The position numbers and the translations under genes are program-made. This document shows positions 24,404 through 33,112 of a stretch of 64,000 nt of DNA, piece by piece; the first letter of the stretch is position 1; each line of letters opens with the position of its first letter. This DNA comes from Rhodococcus sp. 4CII (GTDB lineage Bacteria > Actinomycetota > Actinomycetes > Mycobacteriales > Mycobacteriaceae). The notes below the pieces were generated by a model, which did no database searches, was not told where the DNA came from, and saw nothing but the letters and a program-made list of their open reading frames with translations. The DNA lies in contig NZ_JACCFE010000002.1 of NCBI RefSeq assembly GCF_014256275.1, positions 5,126,001-5,190,000 of the forward strand. The letters run 5' to 3'.

Positions 24404-25243
24404 ATGAAGATCGTCCAGATCAGCGACACGCACCTCTCGGCACGCGGGGGGCGCACCCAGGAGAATTTCGATCGCATCGTCGAGTACGTGAACGATCACG
24501 TCCGTCCCGATCTGATCGTGCATTCCGGCGACATCGTCATCATCCATCCCGACGATGCCGACGACCGTGCACACGCCCGCGAACTGATGCGGCGATTCGA
24601 CGCCCCCGTGCTCGTCGTGCCCGGCAACCACGATGTCGGGGAACCGGGGGCGGCGCCGTGGAAGGGAATCGGTGTCAGCGAGGAGCGCGTCGCGGAATTC
24701 GAGGCGGTGTGGGGTCCCGATCACTGGCGGCGCGACGTCGACGGGTGGACCGTGCTCGGCCTGAACAGCGAACTGTTCGGGTCCGGACTCGACCGGGAGG
24801 CCGCGCAGTGGCGGTGGATCGAACGGTCCGTCGCCGACGTAAGCGGCCGGCCGGTGATCGTGTTCCTCCACAAGCCGATCTGGAGCGCGCTGGACGAGCC
24901 GGTCGGTCATGCCGTCGACATCGGCGAGTCCCGGACGCGACTGCTCGCTCTACTCGATCAGGTGTCCCTCGCGGCCGTGGGTAGCGGGCACCTGCACTGC
25001 TACCGCCAGACACTGCGAGGCGAGGCCGTCGAGGTCTGGGCGCCGGCCACCGGGTTCGTCGGGGACGTCGACGACACCGTGCCGGGGACGCTGCCACAAC
25101 TCGGAATCGTCGAGTACCACTGCGAGGACGAGCGTGTCCGGGCGTACTACCGGTCCGTGCCGGGGCTCGACGACGTCACCGCCACGTCCGTGCCCGAGGT
25201 GACCGAGGCGATCGCTGCCCTCGACGCCGGCGCGGTGAGCTGA
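24404..25243 (+). CDS. GpdQ/CpdA-like metallophosphoesterase
   Basis: Second metallophosphoesterase of the operon, 279 residues, distinct from the Rv0805-like one. Ligand motifs: ISDTHLSARG (Asp8, His10), VHSGDIVIIHP, VVPGNHDVGEP, VFLHKPIWS and VGSGHLHCYRQ. The layout resembles GpdQ/Icc-type phosphodiesterases that hydrolyse glycerophosphodiesters. The ATG at 24404 follows AAGGAG. It is probably the last gene of the importer operon; the following gene at 25322 belongs to another family. Confidence 0.88.
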   Translation: MKIVQISDTHLSARGGRTQENFDRIVEYVNDHVRPDLIVHSGDIVIIHPDDADDRAHARELMRRFDAPVLVVPGNHDVGEPGAAPWKGIGVSEERVAEFEAVWGPDHWRRDVDGWTVLGLNSELFGSGLDREAAQWRWIERSVADVSGRPVIVFLHKPIWSALDEPVGHAVDIGESRTRLLALLDQVSLAAVGSGHLHCYRQTLRGEAVEVWAPATGFVGDVDDTVPGTLPQLGIVEYHCEDERVRAYYRSVPGLDDVTATSVPEVTEAIAALDAGAVS

Positions 25244-25321
25244 CGCCGCACCACGTCGCGCGAACAGCAGGTAAATGGAACGGCGGGGAGTGGCGGGGCG
25301 GGTAATGGAACACTGAGCCGG

Positions 25322-26086
25322 GTGAGTACCTCGTTGGCGAATCCCGGTGTCGGGCTGGCTGTGCTGTGCACGGTCATGGTCGTGTGCGCGGCGGTGATCT
25401 ACGGCGTCACCCATCTCGGCAGCCCGCTGGTGGTGCCGAGTGCTGCGATTCGGGGCGCCGTCCAGCTCGCGGCGGTGTCGTTGATCCTGGCCGCCGCTCT
25501 CGCACACCTGTGGTCGTCGATCCTCGTGCTGGTGGTCATGTTCGCGGCGGCCGTGGCGACGTCGTCCCGGCGTGCGCGGGCCGGGTGGTCCGCCGGGTGG
25601 CTGGCCCTGTCGCTCGCGGCGGGAGTGGGCATCGTGCTACCGATGATGCTGCTCAGCGGAGTGGTTCCGCTCCAAGGGGTTGCCCTCGTTCCGATCGGCG
25701 GCATCGTGCTCGGTGGCGCGATGACCGCGACGTCGCTCGCGGCGAGACGCGGTCTCGATGCGGTCGAGCTGCGGTGGGGTGAGGTGGAAGCGGGGCTGAG
25801 CCTCGGACTCTCCGTGCGCGACGCCCGCATGGAGGTGGTGCGGTCCGCTTCCTCGGATGCGTTGCTGCCCGGGCTGGATCAGACCCGGACCGTCGGGCTG
25901 GTCACCTTGCCCGGTGCGTTCGTCGGGGTGCTGCTCGCGAGCGGGTCCGCGGTTCAGGCCGGCGCCGTCCAGATCCTCGTTCTCGTCGGGCTGCTGCTGG
26001 CGCAGACGAGCGCGGTGGCGGTGACCATCGAACTGGTGGCCCGGGAAGCCGTCCACCGGCCGCGGCATCACGCCGCGCGCACGTGA
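25322..26086 (+). CDS. FetB/UPF0014 family ABC transporter permease
   Basis: Membrane protein of 254 residues with about seven TM segments. The family mark is MTATSLAARRGLDAVELRWGEVEAGLSLGLSVRDA near residues 135-170, then LLPGLDQTRTVGLVTLPGAFVGVLLASGSA. In E. coli FetAB exports iron or protects against iron-linked stress; no FetA-type ATPase gene is adjacent here, which is unusual. The start is taken as GTG at 25322. No clear ribosome site is seen, so translation may be leaderless. Confidence 0.85.
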   Translation: MSTSLANPGVGLAVLCTVMVVCAAVIYGVTHLGSPLVVPSAAIRGAVQLAAVSLILAAALAHLWSSILVLVVMFAAAVATSSRRARAGWSAGWLALSLAAGVGIVLPMMLLSGVVPLQGVALVPIGGIVLGGAMTATSLAARRGLDAVELRWGEVEAGLSLGLSVRDARMEVVRSASSDALLPGLDQTRTVGLVTLPGAFVGVLLASGSAVQAGAVQILVLVGLLLAQTSAVAVTIELVAREAVHRPRHHAART

Positions 26087-26200
26087 CGAACCGGGTCCCA
26101 CCCGATCCGCCGAGTGCCCGGTCTGGTCCGAACGCCGGTCACCCCCGTGGTCCATCGCGCATACTGGGCGGTGGTCGGTCCCCTGACGAGGCGGTGTCGT

Positions 26201-27817
26201 GTGGTGCATCCCGAGGTATTAGTGGTCGGAGCGGGCCCCGTCGGTCTGACGGCGGCGATCGAACTACGCAGGCGGGGTGTCGCGTGCCGAATCATCGATC
26301 CACTGCTCGAGCCGCCGCAGTACGCGAAGGCGGTGGGGATCCAGCCCCGCACCCTCGAGGTGTTCGAGAGCATGGGCGTGCTGCGGAACATTCTGGACGC
26401 GTCGATCGAGATGCTCGGTCAGATCGTGTACGTCAATGGTGACGAGGTGGCCCGTCTGGAATTGTCGCTCCCGGCCGACGTCCCGTTCGAGTTCCTGGGG
26501 CTGCCCCAGTACGAGACCGAACGCATCCTCACCGAGTACCTGGCCACGTTCGGCACCACGATCGAACGCGGAACGAGGCTGACTGAGTTCGAACAGGACG
26601 ACGACGGCGTCGTCGCCACGGTCACCGGTGCCGACGGCGACGAAACCGTCCGAACCCAGTATCTTCTCGGCTGCGACGGCGCCCACAGCGTGGTCCGGAA
26701 GGGCCTCGGCCTGACGTTCGAGGGTGGTGCGTTCACCGAGCAGTACATGCTCGGCGACGTCGAGGTCGACTGGTCGGTGCCCCGCGGCTGGGGAATCCGG
26801 TCGATGCATCAGACGGACGGCGAGACCGACGATCTGCTCGTCTGCATTCCGCTGCCCGGGCACCGCCGGTACCGGATGTCGATGCTGGTTCCCGACGACC
26901 TCGCCGGGACCGGCACCCCGGCGGGCGACAAGATCGCGCACGGGTTCGAGGCGGGACCGAAACCCGAGCTCCGCCACATCCAGGCCGTGATCGACCGCCT
27001 GTCGCCCCAGCCGACGCGGGCGTCGAATCTTCGCTGGTCGTCCGTCTTCCGGATCAGCCACCGCATCGTCGATTCGTACGGGCGCGGTCGGGTCTTCGTC
27101 GCGGGCGACGCCGCGCACATCCATCCGCCGACCGGCGCGCAGGGAATGAACACCGGCATCCAGGACGCCCACAACCTGGCGTGGAAGGTCGCGCTCGCAG
27201 TCTCCGGCGCCGCGGCCCCAGATCTGCTGGACAGCTACGACGCCGAACGGCGGCCCGTCGGGGAGGAGGTGGTGGGACGCACCGTGCGGAGCGCCCGGGA
27301 GGGGATCGGCGCGGGATCTTCGGACCCCGATCACGTGATCCGACGCGAGGCTCAACTCCTCATCAGCTACGCGGACAGTCCGATCGTCGCCGATTGGGAG
27401 CCGACTGCGACACTCGCGCCCGGCGGCCGGGCACCGGACGCCCGCGGGCTGACCCGGGCGGCGGTGGCGTTCCCGATCCGGCTGTTCACGCTCCTCGGGG
27501 GACGGAACCACACGCTGCTGCTGTATGCCGACAACTCCGTCGATGCGCGCGGGCTGGAACTGCTCGAGGCCGCGGCGACGTCGGTGGACGTGGCCACCGG
27601 CGGACGCGTCGACACGTATCTCGTTGCTTCCCCCGCCGCCGAGGTCGGGGAAACGGTGCTTCCCCTCGTCCGGGACCGCGACGGCGAGTTCGCACGCGCA
27701 TACGGCGCCGAGGGCACCGCCGCATTCGTCGTCCGCCCCGACGGCTATCTGGGGTTCCGTCAGAACCCGGTCGCCATGGACGGGCTCACGGAGTACCTGA
27801 AGTCGACCTTCCGCTGA
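26201..27817 (+). CDS. FAD-dependent aromatic monooxygenase (phenol hydroxylase/MhpA-like)
   Basis: Group A flavoprotein hydroxylase of about 538 residues. The FAD motif VVGAGPVGLTAAIELRRRGV starts at residue 8, GCDGAHSVVRK is near 155, and the second FAD motif GDAAHIHPPTGAQGMNTGIQDAHNLAWK near 300. The C-terminal ~150 residues form the thioredoxin-like domain of PheA/TfdB-type enzymes. GTG at 26201 or 26204 fits the start of the Rossmann fold; GACGAGGCGG lies just upstream. Substrate probably an aromatic alcohol or acid. It overlaps the convergent permease gene by 32 bp. Confidence 0.9.
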   Translation: MVHPEVLVVGAGPVGLTAAIELRRRGVACRIIDPLLEPPQYAKAVGIQPRTLEVFESMGVLRNILDASIEMLGQIVYVNGDEVARLELSLPADVPFEFLGLPQYETERILTEYLATFGTTIERGTRLTEFEQDDDGVVATVTGADGDETVRTQYLLGCDGAHSVVRKGLGLTFEGGAFTEQYMLGDVEVDWSVPRGWGIRSMHQTDGETDDLLVCIPLPGHRRYRMSMLVPDDLAGTGTPAGDKIAHGFEAGPKPELRHIQAVIDRLSPQPTRASNLRWSSVFRISHRIVDSYGRGRVFVAGDAAHIHPPTGAQGMNTGIQDAHNLAWKVALAVSGAAAPDLLDSYDAERRPVGEEVVGRTVRSAREGIGAGSSDPDHVIRREAQLLISYADSPIVADWEPTATLAPGGRAPDARGLTRAAVAFPIRLFTLLGGRNHTLLLYADNSVDARGLELLEAAATSVDVATGGRVDTYLVASPAAEVGETVLPLVRDRDGEFARAYGAEGTAAFVVRPDGYLGFRQNPVAMDGLTEYLKSTFR

Positions 27818-29810
27818 TCTCGGCGGCCGGTGGGAGCCCGCGCCGGATGTCGCCCGGTGCCGGCTTGCCGATCGGTGCCCCGGCACGGGTGGCGGAATCC
27901 AGCAGCCAGGGCACGCTCGTGACCATCACACCGGAGGTGAACAGCAACCGTCCTTTGAGGCGCAGCGCATTCTGGTTGTGCAGTAGGTGTTCCCACCAGC
28001 GGCCCACCACGTACTCGGGAATGAAGATGGTGACGACGCCGTCCGGGCTCCGCTTCCGGACCGACTTCACGTACCCGAGGATGGGCCGGGTGACTTCGCG
28101 GTACGGCGATTCGAGAACCTTCAGCGGCACCGGAACCTCGTACTTCTCCCACTCCCGTTGCAGCTGTGCGGTATCGGCGCCCAGCACGGTGACGGCCTCG
28201 AGCGTGGTCGGATTGGTGGCGCGGGCGTAGGCCAGGGCCCGGGCGGTGGGCTTGTTGAGCACCGACACCAGCACGATGGTGTGTACCTGCGAGGGGAGGG
28301 TGAAGCTGTCCTCGTCGACGACGAGGAGCGCCGCGATCCCGTCGTAGTGCCGCCGTACCCCGCGCATCAGGAAGAACAGGATCGGCATCGCGATGACCAC
28401 CAGGTAGGCGCCCTCGGTGAACTTCGTGATCGTGACGATGATCAGGACGGTGCCGGTGAGGGCGGCGCCGGTGCCGTTCAAAGCCCGCCGTGCCCGGATC
28501 TTGCGGCGTTCCCGGCTGTCGGATTCGGTTGCCAGCACCCGGTTCCAGTGCCGGACCATGCCCGCCTGGCTGAGGGTGAACGACGTGAACACCCCGAGGA
28601 TGTACAGCTGGATCAGATGGGTGACGGACGCGTGGAACAGCACGATCAACCCGCCCGCCGTCACGGCGAGGAGCACGATGCCGTTGCTGAACGCCAGCCT
28701 GTCGCCGCGCGTGTTGAGCTGCACGGGAAGGTAACGGTCGCGGCCGAGCACCGAGGCGAGCAGCGGGAAACCGTTGTAGGCGGTGTTCGCGGCGAGCACG
28801 AGGATCAGCACGGTCGCGGCCTGGACGTAGAAGAAGCCGATGTTGGTGGTGCCGCCGAACACCGCTGCCGCGATCTGGGCGATCACGGTGCGCTGCGGGT
28901 CGGTCTCGCAGTTCCCGGCGAATCCGATCAGATCGCACGTCTGCACCGCGACGTGCACCTTGGTGACGATCGCGAGGGCCGTGATGCCCGAGAACATCAC
29001 GATCGCCGTCACCGCCATCGCCATGAGCGTCCGCGCGGCGTTGGCGCTCTTGGGTTTACGGAACGCCGGCACCCCGTTGGAGATCGCCTCGACTCCCGTC
29101 AGCGCCGTGCATCCGGACGAGAACGCGCGCAGTGCGAAGAACACGAGAGCCAGACCGGTCAGCCCGGACAGTTCCGGTTCGATGGTGTACCCGGCACTTT
29201 CGGCGACGGGCGTCGATCCGGCTGCGACGCGCACGAACCCCGTCACGATCAGGATCATCACACCGGCGATGAACCCGTACGTCGGGAACGCGAACGCCGT
29301 CCCCGATTCACGGATCCCGCGCAGGTTCATGACCGTCAGCAACACGACAAACGCCACGGCCAGCGCCACCCGGTGCGTGTTCAGTGCGGGCACCGCGGAG
29401 ATGAGATTGTCGACGCCGGCCGACACCGACACGGCCACCGTCATCACGTAATCGATGAGCAGCGCCGACGCCACCGTCAGGCCGGCGGACGGACCGAGAT
29501 TCTTGGACGCCACCTCGTACGAGCCGCCCCCGCTGGGATAGGCGTACACCACCTGCCGGTACGAGAGGGCGACCACGGCGAGAAGCACGACCACCCCGAC
29601 CGCCAGATACGGCGTGAGGTAGAGGTAGGCGAACCCGCCCAGGGACAGGATCAGCAGGATCTCCTGCGTCGCATACGCCACGGACGACAGCGGGTCGGAC
29701 GCGAAGATCGGCAGCGCCAGGCGCTTGGTCAGCAACTGCTCACCGAGGTCGTCGCTGCGCAGCGGGCGTCCCAGAGCCAGCCGCCGGACCACCCGCACGA
29801 GAGCCACCAC
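27786..29810 (-). CDS. KimA-like APC superfamily permease
   Basis: Permease of about 674 residues: ~12 TM segments (to ~residue 470) and a cytosolic C-terminal domain of ~200 residues. LTKRLALPIFASDPLSSVAYATQEI at the N-terminus and YPSGGGSYEVASKNLG are the family marks of the KUP-like/KimA potassium:proton symporter group. GTG at 29810 gives an N-terminus like relatives (short basic stretch, then LGRPLRSDDLGEQLL); an ATG at 29867 would add 19 residues. Its 3' end overlaps the FAD monooxygenase gene. Confidence 0.85.
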   Translation of the reverse strand: MVALVRVVRRLALGRPLRSDDLGEQLLTKRLALPIFASDPLSSVAYATQEILLILSLGGFAYLYLTPYLAVGVVVLLAVVALSYRQVVYAYPSGGGSYEVASKNLGPSAGLTVASALLIDYVMTVAVSVSAGVDNLISAVPALNTHRVALAVAFVVLLTVMNLRGIRESGTAFAFPTYGFIAGVMILIVTGFVRVAAGSTPVAESAGYTIEPELSGLTGLALVFFALRAFSSGCTALTGVEAISNGVPAFRKPKSANAARTLMAMAVTAIVMFSGITALAIVTKVHVAVQTCDLIGFAGNCETDPQRTVIAQIAAAVFGGTTNIGFFYVQAATVLILVLAANTAYNGFPLLASVLGRDRYLPVQLNTRGDRLAFSNGIVLLAVTAGGLIVLFHASVTHLIQLYILGVFTSFTLSQAGMVRHWNRVLATESDSRERRKIRARRALNGTGAALTGTVLIIVTITKFTEGAYLVVIAMPILFFLMRGVRRHYDGIAALLVVDEDSFTLPSQVHTIVLVSVLNKPTARALAYARATNPTTLEAVTVLGADTAQLQREWEKYEVPVPLKVLESPYREVTRPILGYVKSVRKRSPDGVVTIFIPEYVVGRWWEHLLHNQNALRLKGRLLFTSGVMVTSVPWLLDSATRAGAPIGKPAPGDIRRGLPPAAEISGRSTSGTP

Positions 29811-29889
29811 ACATCCAGCGTAGAACCGCAGCGGAGCGGCGGCGTGGCTTTCGACGCCCGGCCGCATTTCGTTATCCGCCCCGAATCGG

Positions 29890-30090
29890 CGATGTCAGGG
29901 TTGTGAGTGGTCCTCGTCGTCGGACTTCCGTGCAACCCCGCCGCAATCCCAACCCGGCCGCCACGACTTCCCAGCAACGATCCGTCATGCAGTTCGCCCA
30001 ATTGCACCAGCCGAACTCCGTCGGCGAAGACGCGCTGGGTGTTGGTCGCCGCCCGGTGCGCCAGCCGGGTCTTGCCGACACCACCCGGTT
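29890..30090 (-). pseudogene. remnant of a LuxR-type regulator ATPase domain (frameshifted)
   Basis: Reading the minus strand from 30085 gives GGVGKTRLAHRAATNTQRVF, then ADGVRLVQLGELHDGSLL, the Walker A region of AAA-type LuxR regulators. A one-base insertion after the Leu-Leu codons shifts the frame, after which EVVAAGLGLR and later GPLTTLT continue the family pattern. Nothing on either side continues the gene. The rest of the 390-bp gap between 29810 and 30201 shows no other coding signal. Confidence 0.65.
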
Positions 30091-30200
30091 CTCCTCGTCG
30101 ATATCGCCGATGAGAACTTTGACGGCCACCGCATGGTCAAGCTGGTCCGGAGGTGTACGCAGGCCCGCGCACCGACCGACATTGCACGTCTTCCGCGACC

Positions 30201-30779
30201 TCACTCCACTCTGATCCTGTCGTCACGTTCGCGTCGCCCGCGCCACAACGCCATCCGGTCGAGTGTTCGGTCGCGCAGGGCCAGGGTGTGGAAGACGACC
30301 GCACACATGTGGGCGGTGAAGGCTGCGAACAACAGGTAGGCGAGAGCGGTGTGGGACTGTCGGAGCAGGGCGTACAGGCCGGGATCGTGGGGGGCGATCC
30401 CGGGGAGGTGGAGCGGCCCGTAGGGGGCGATCGGATATCCGCCTGCGGACAGCATGGCCCATCCGGTGAGCGGCTGGATCACCAGCAGCGCGTAGAGCAG
30501 GTATTCCGATGCCGTCGCCACGCGACGTTCGAGCGGTCGCATGGTGGTGGGGAACGGCGGCGGCGGGTGGCGGAGTCGGTTCCCGATCCGGACGACGACG
30601 AGAACGAGGATCGCGAAGCCGAGCGGCATGTGCACGGTCCGCAACAGATGGTAGGCGTCGAGTGAGGCCACCATGGCGACGCCGAGGAACAGTTGGGCGA
30701 CGACCATTACCGCCATGCCCCAGTGCAGCAACCGTGAGGTGAGCGCGAACCGCGGAGGGGTGGTCGGGTCAGCGTTCAT
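30201..30779 (-). CDS. cytochrome b561 family protein
   Basis: Di-haem b561-type membrane protein of 192 residues, four TM helices. Candidate haem ligands are His in RLLHWGMAVM, RTVHMPLGF, RQSHTALAYL and the later FTAHMCAVVFH. It passes electrons between membrane quinol and a partner. The ATG at 30779 overlaps the end of the catalase-like gene by 11 bp, so translation is coupled and the two products probably work together. An upstream in-frame extension lies inside the catalase gene and is not used. Confidence 0.9.
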   Translation of the reverse strand: MNADPTTPPRFALTSRLLHWGMAVMVVAQLFLGVAMVASLDAYHLLRTVHMPLGFAILVLVVVRIGNRLRHPPPPFPTTMRPLERRVATASEYLLYALLVIQPLTGWAMLSAGGYPIAPYGPLHLPGIAPHDPGLYALLRQSHTALAYLLFAAFTAHMCAVVFHTLALRDRTLDRMALWRGRRERDDRIRVE

Positions 30780-31851
30780 CGGGCACCTCCGCCGCGTCGA
30801 TGGCACCGGGCTGTTTCGCTTCGCCGGATCGGCGGGTGAAGGATTCGGTGTATACCGCGGACCGCGCGCTGAGTAGTGGATCATCGGATGGCGCAATGCC
30901 TTCGGGGAGGACGAGTGGGTCGAACGTGATGTCCCGGGCGGTGCGCGGGCCTTCCGTCTGGAGTGCATCGAGGGTCAGGGTGCCGACGTCGAGGGTGTCC
31001 CGGCTCTCCGGCCACGGCGTGGTGGCGTCGTCGGTGGGGTCTTCCGGCTGCCCGATCGTGAGCAGCATCCGCCAGTGCAGCGGGCCCGACCCGATCGTGT
31101 CGGCGAGCGCGTCGAACAGATAGTTCGGAGCCTGCGCGGGTTCGGAGCGCCGGATGGTCTGCAGGGGCATCAGCGTCCACCGCACCGCGACCACTGCACC
31201 GGTGCCGTCGGTGCAGTGGAAAGCGTTGAGGCCGTGGAAGGTACTGTCCTCGAACCCCGCGGCGTGGGGGCGTCGGCGAATGACGTCCATCGCCGCGGCG
31301 GTCTCCGGGTGGTGGGCGAGGAACGCGCTCATCTTGTCCGGGTCGGGTTTGCCGGTGGCCGGATCCTTCTTGGAGGCGAGCAGTCGTTCGTAGAAGCCGT
31401 CGGGTGTTCGGTCGGGGAACACCGGGATGTCGACCATGGCGGTGCGCCACTGTTCACCCTTCGGCAGGTCGAAGCGCAATCCGAGGCCGCGGACGGTGTC
31501 GCTCGTGTCGGCGCAGTGTGGCAGTCCGCCCGACAGGGAGAACCGGCCGGTGACGGGAACCCGGCCGGGCCGGAAGACGCTCGCCGTGGAAATCGCCGAC
31601 CCTGCCCCGGTCGCCGTGAAGTATCCGGTGGCGGCGATTCCTTTCGCGTGGTTGCGCCGGAACCCGTCGTGACGGCCGTAGACGTCCTCGAAACCGTCCG
31701 TGAAGCGGGAGGGTGTGAGGGCGTCGGAGGTCAGCGCGCGGCCGGCGCCGAGGAACCCGGCAACATCCACTGCGGCGATCGCGCCGACCGCGGCGAGACC
31801 GATCAGGACGCTGCGGCGACCGAGCGCCGATCGTTCTGCGTCGTCACCCAT
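30769..31851 (-). CDS. catalase-family peroxidase (SrpA-like), Tat-exported
   Basis: Haem protein of 360 residues of the small catalase-related peroxidase group. The N-terminus carries a Tat-type signal (GRRSVLIGLAAVGAIAAVDVAG). The distal-site motif is GFRRNHAKGIAATGYF with the catalytic His. FHGLNAFHCTDGTG and APNYLFDALADTIGSGP are family-typical. It sits in a coupled operon: lipoprotein (31844-32332), this gene, then cytochrome b561, each overlapping the next. Inferred role: peroxide reduction outside the membrane with b561 as electron donor. Confidence 0.9.
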   Translation of the reverse strand: MGDDAERSALGRRSVLIGLAAVGAIAAVDVAGFLGAGRALTSDALTPSRFTDGFEDVYGRHDGFRRNHAKGIAATGYFTATGAGSAISTASVFRPGRVPVTGRFSLSGGLPHCADTSDTVRGLGLRFDLPKGEQWRTAMVDIPVFPDRTPDGFYERLLASKKDPATGKPDPDKMSAFLAHHPETAAAMDVIRRRPHAAGFEDSTFHGLNAFHCTDGTGAVVAVRWTLMPLQTIRRSEPAQAPNYLFDALADTIGSGPLHWRMLLTIGQPEDPTDDATTPWPESRDTLDVGTLTLDALQTEGPRTARDITFDPLVLPEGIAPSDDPLLSARSAVYTESFTRRSGEAKQPGAIDAAEVPDER

Positions 31852-32332
31852 GGGCGGTGTCGACCTTCACCACGTGCCAGGTGCCCTTGACTCCGTCGCC
31901 GCTGGTCTGACCGGGCGCAGTGTCCTTCGCGAACCGGTACAGGGGGTGACCGTCATAGGTCGCCTGCTCGGCGCCGTCCGGCCGCGTCGTGGTGCCCACA
32001 CTGCCGGGGAGCGGGGCGCCTGCGGAGGGTGTCCCCAGCGCCGGAGGCCAGATGTCGGCGCACGGCCCGGTGCATCCGATGGTGGTGGAGGTGTCTTCGT
32101 CGAAGAGGTACAGCGTGAAACCGTCTCCATTGGTGAGCACCGTTCCGATCGGGGTCTCGCGAACGGCCAGCTCGTAGTCGGCCGCGGACCCGTTCCCGGT
32201 GGGCTGGGGTGGGGACAGCGGGTTCGGGGACGGGGGTGCCGCCGTCGGTGCTTCCGAGTGGGTTCCGCACCCGGTCATCAGCATGATCGCGGTACCGGCG
32301 CCTGCCACCGCGAGGATCGCTTTCTTCGTCAT
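31844..32332 (-). CDS. COG4315-type secreted-repeat lipoprotein
   Basis: Lipoprotein of 162 residues. The signal ends at LMTGCG (lipid Cys near residue 22). Two copies of the COG4315 repeat follow: one around GTVLTNGDGFTLYLFDEDTS with GCTGPCADIWPP, the other around TYDGHPLYRFAKDTAPGQTSG. The function of these repeats is unknown; they often occur beside redox or ECF sigma genes. The ATG at 32332 is used; its 3' end overlaps the catalase-like gene by 8 bp. Confidence 0.88.
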   Translation of the reverse strand: MTKKAILAVAGAGTAIMLMTGCGTHSEAPTAAPPSPNPLSPPQPTGNGSAADYELAVRETPIGTVLTNGDGFTLYLFDEDTSTTIGCTGPCADIWPPALGTPSAGAPLPGSVGTTTRPDGAEQATYDGHPLYRFAKDTAPGQTSGDGVKGTWHVVKVDTAHG

Positions 32333-32370
32333 CTTCGGAGATCTCCGTCCGTTGTTGCCAATTCTGTGCG

Positions 32371-32392
32371 TGCCGACCGTGAACGGTCGGCA
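32371..32392. promoter_or_regulatory. perfect 22-bp inverted repeat in the lipoprotein/sigma divergent region
   Basis: TGCCGACCGT-GA-ACGGTCGGCA has perfect 10-bp arms. It lies 38 bp upstream of the lipoprotein start and about 160 bp upstream of the divergent ECF sigma start. It may be an operator. A second short palindrome (CGGAGATCTCCG, 32336-32347) covers the lipoprotein ribosome site. Confidence 0.45.
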
Positions 32393-32554
32393 GAGGGGAG
32401 TACGACGCATCGGTGCCTCGCGTTCACTCGCGGCAGCGGTTCCCGCATCGTGGCCGGTGACAGAATCGGCGGTGAACGCGGCGGCGCTCCCGTCCGTATT
32501 CCCCGGTAGCGTCGGGCGGCCGACGCTGTGACCGGCGTGTGAGGAGGTGAGGTC

Positions 32555-33112
32555 GTGCGGCTACGCATGGCGCGCAGAGGTGCGGACAGGTCCGCGGGCG
32601 ACTTGGACGACGACACGGTGCTGCGGGCCGCGTACGACGACCACGGCGGGGAACTGTTCGCCCTCGCCTACCGCTCACTCGGCGACCGGGGCCGCGCCGA
32701 AGAAGCGGTGCAGGAGACGTTTCTCCGTGCCTGGCGAGGCGCCGACCGGTACGACCCAGAGCGATCCACGCTGCGCACCTGGTTGTACGCGATCTGCCGC
32801 AATGTGGTGATCGACGCGTCCCGGGCCCGGGCGTCCCGGCCGCAGGTGGTCGGCTCCGATTTACCGGACCTACCCGTCGACGAGCGGCCCCTCGAACAAC
32901 TACTGGTGGGGCTGCAGGTGGAGGAGGCGCTCCAGCGGCTGTCGGAGCAGCACCGCGTCGTACTCGTCGAGGTTCATCTGCGCGACCGGTCCACCGCCGA
33001 GGTGGCGGCGCAACTCGGAATCCCGGTGGGCACGGTGCGCAGCCGCGTGTACTACGGGCTCAAGGCACTCGGTCTCGTACTGGAAGAAATGGGGTGGCAC
33101 CATGACCAGTGA
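32555..33112 (+). CDS. ECF RNA polymerase sigma factor
   Basis: Extracytoplasmic-function sigma factor of 185 residues. Region 2 (about 25-95) contains AEEAVQETFLRAWRGADRYDPERSTLRTWLYAICRN. Region 4 (about 125-180) contains LSEQHRVVLVEVHLRDRSTAEVAAQLGIPVGTVRSRVYYG. The GTG at 32555 follows GAGGAGGTGAGG closely. The next gene, a zinc-type anti-sigma factor, overlaps its end by 11 bp. Divergent from the peroxidase operon, which may be its target. Confidence 0.94.
   Translation: MRLRMARRGADRSAGDLDDDTVLRAAYDDHGGELFALAYRSLGDRGRAEEAVQETFLRAWRGADRYDPERSTLRTWLYAICRNVVIDASRARASRPQVVGSDLPDLPVDERPLEQLLVGLQVEEALQRLSEQHRVVLVEVHLRDRSTAEVAAQLGIPVGTVRSRVYYGLKALGLVLEEMGWHHDQ

Noticed and set aside
27786..27817. 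32-bp tail-to-tail overlap of the FAD monooxygenase and KimA-like genes as a functional antisense pair
   Set aside because: Short convergent overlaps are common in compact GC-rich genomes; nothing else suggests regulation.
32472..32496. Possible ECF promoter (GTGAAC ... CGTCCG) upstream of the sigma gene
   Set aside because: The spacer is about 13 bp, too short for an ECF promoter, which needs 15-17 bp.
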